The notes below the pieces were generated by a model, which saw only the letters and a program-made list of their open reading frames with translations, was not told the DNA's origin and did not search any database. A program made the position numbers and the translations under genes. From positions 1-22,357 of the IMG/VR virus record IMGVR_UViG_3300035698_029964: DNA of 22,357 nt. One strand, given 5' to 3'. Positions 21,297 through 22,357 of this stretch are shown here, piece by piece; positions within the stretch are counted from its first letter, which is position 1; each line of letters opens with the position of its first letter. This DNA is from a virus.

Positions 21297-22331
21297 CTAC
21301 TTCCTTATCTGAGCTAAATATTGTAAATTAACCGCTTCAAATAAAATTAAACCTAATTCTTTATAATATCTAAAATTAGAACATACTTTTATAATATCTC
21401 TCAAGAAAATAGGATTAACTTTTAATTCTATTTCAATATCTGTTCCAGCAGATGCTTCTAATTCTTCTTTAAATATACCCAATTCTTTATCTATAGAAGT
21501 AGTAATACATTTATTTTCACAAATTTTAATAGTAATTTCTTTATCCGTCTCATTTACATTCTTAAGAAAACTAATATGTCTTTCAAGAACATCTGATAAA
21601 TCATCAATTAACTTAACTTCTATTGATTCTCCAACAGTAGGAAAATATTGTAACAAATCTTGATATTCTCCTGTCAAAACAGATGTAACAATAGTAGTAC
21701 CATCGCATAAAATAACTACAAATGTATTTTGCTTTGAATATCCCATCTCTTGAATTTCATCTTTATTTTTGAAAAGAATATCAATAAATTTAACTGGTAA
21801 AGAACATTTAAATGATAAATTATTATTTAATATCCATTTTGAAATACGATATCTATCCGAACTAAAAAGTAAATTATCATTAATTCTTACACCACAGAGA
21901 GGTCCTGAAGTTTCATCTTTAGAAACTCCAAATCTACAAAAATTAAGACCTTGAATAAAATCTGGTATATCCACTGTTGGCACTAATGAATCTGGATCAT
22001 CTATTTCCCTAAAATTCACTTTATTCAATATAGTAAAAGTACCTTCAACCTTATTTGTCTTAACTTTAAGTTTATCATCTTTAAGAATTAAATCAACTTC
22101 TTCTTTATCTAAACCTCTTAAAAGATCATAAAATGATCTACCTGGAATAGCAAACTGACCAAAATCACTGCCTTCAGGAAGAGTAGATTCAATTATTAGA
22201 GCTCCATCTGTAGCCTGAATTAATCTTTTATTAACTTGAAGATATTGAAACTCTGGTACAAGCATATTAAAACCTAATGCCGGTACTACTTTTTCAAGAC
22301 AATCCACTAAATTTTTTCTATTAACTTTCAT
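21297..22331 (-). CDS. DNA polymerase sliding clamp (beta/DnaN-like)
   Basis: A 344-aa protein, close to bacterial beta clamp length (366), with the three-domain pattern. It opens MKVNRKNLVDCLEKVVPAL, then FAIPGRSFYDLLRGL at the end of domain 1 (about residues 61-75), matching 'ltvpar.l.d.vr.l' of DnaN. Domain 2 contains GPLCGVRINDNLLFSSDRYRIS (about 142-164), equivalent to the 'GV.l......ATDG.RL' signature, with SSDRYR in place of ATDGHR. Domain 3 contains LKVNPIFLRDIIKV (about 308-320), equivalent to 'FN.kYL.d'. It ends in TAG. It tethers the phage polymerase and is loaded by the gene at 16561-17502. AAAGGGAAAG precedes the ATG. The gene start lies 26 bases from the window edge. Confidence 0.85.
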   Translation of the reverse strand: MKVNRKNLVDCLEKVVPALGFNMLVPEFQYLQVNKRLIQATDGALIIESTLPEGSDFGQFAIPGRSFYDLLRGLDKEEVDLILKDDKLKVKTNKVEGTFTILNKVNFREIDDPDSLVPTVDIPDFIQGLNFCRFGVSKDETSGPLCGVRINDNLLFSSDRYRISKWILNNNLSFKCSLPVKFIDILFKNKDEIQEMGYSKQNTFVVILCDGTTIVTSVLTGEYQDLLQYFPTVGESIEVKLIDDLSDVLERHISFLKNVNETDKEITIKICENKCITTSIDKELGIFKEELEASAGTDIEIELKVNPIFLRDIIKVCSNFRYYKELGLILFEAVNLQYLAQIRK

Positions 22332-22357
22332 AATCTTTCCCTTTTAAAACATTGCAT

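Noticed and set aside
1-22357. CRISPR array, insertion sequence, integrase or attachment site
   Set aside because: No spaced repeats, transposase, recombinase or flanking direct repeats were seen. The only sizeable direct repeat is the in-frame duplication in the SSB tail.

Overview
The window is a stretch of a tailed double-stranded DNA phage (or prophage-like element) genome that infects a bacterium. It is very AT-rich. Every recognisable gene lies on the minus strand, so transcription runs from high to low coordinates. Genes are packed edge to edge with ATGA/TAATG-type overlaps and mostly clear AGGAG-like ribosome binding sites. The phage assignment rests on a complete large terminase, a phage-type UDG-DNA polymerase A fusion, a gp32-like SSB and many tiny phage-type genes. 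No stretch of 300 bases lacks a gene. The longest non-coding gaps are 17689-17777, which holds a promoter, and 12930-13000, which looks like the cut-off end of a gene. The host cannot be named from the sequence.

Layout in transcription order (right to left). 22331-16561 is the replication core: beta sliding clamp, tRNA-Glu and tRNA-Ile, DNA polymerase A with an N-terminal uracil-DNA-glycosylase-like domain, MT-A70 adenine methylase, a small Cys protein, a small helical protein behind the clearest sigma70-like promoter, and an AAA+ clamp loader. 16511-13980 is recombination and ssDNA handling: gp32-like SSB with a duplicated Arg/Ser-rich tail, a helical partner protein, and a RecA/UvsX recombinase. 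13964-11271 holds a QueC-like enzyme, small genes, a RuvC-like resolvase, a small membrane protein and an HNH endonuclease. 11267-6865 is a Mre11-Rad50-like module in which the Rad50-like ATPase is encoded as two separate halves, with the Mre11-like nuclease and seven small genes between them. 6868-4966 carries a phosphoribosyltransferase, two tandem paralogous small proteins, QueD, a GroES-like co-chaperonin and a small membrane protein. 4965-1637 is a candidate small terminase, the large terminase and a sigma-factor-like protein. The left end has an MmcB-like PD-(D/E)XK protein and two dNTP pyrophosphohydrolase-type genes.

Together the genes give a largely self-sufficient replisome and recombination kit, nucleotide-pool enzymes (MazG-like, dATP/dGTP diphosphohydrolase-like, HPRT-like), part of a 7-deazaguanine pathway (QueD and QueC, but no QueE, FolE or DpdA here) and an adenine methylase, consistent with a modified phage genome. 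The most unusual points are the split Rad50 with nested Mre11, the polymerase-fused UDG domain that appears to lack its motif-2 histidine, the Arg/Ser repeat tail on the SSB, and three places where a reading frame seems to be broken by a single base (TGA in the MazG-like gene, TAA in a small conserved phage gene, and a -1 shift near 9860). The broken frames are either real lesions, recoding sites or assembly errors.
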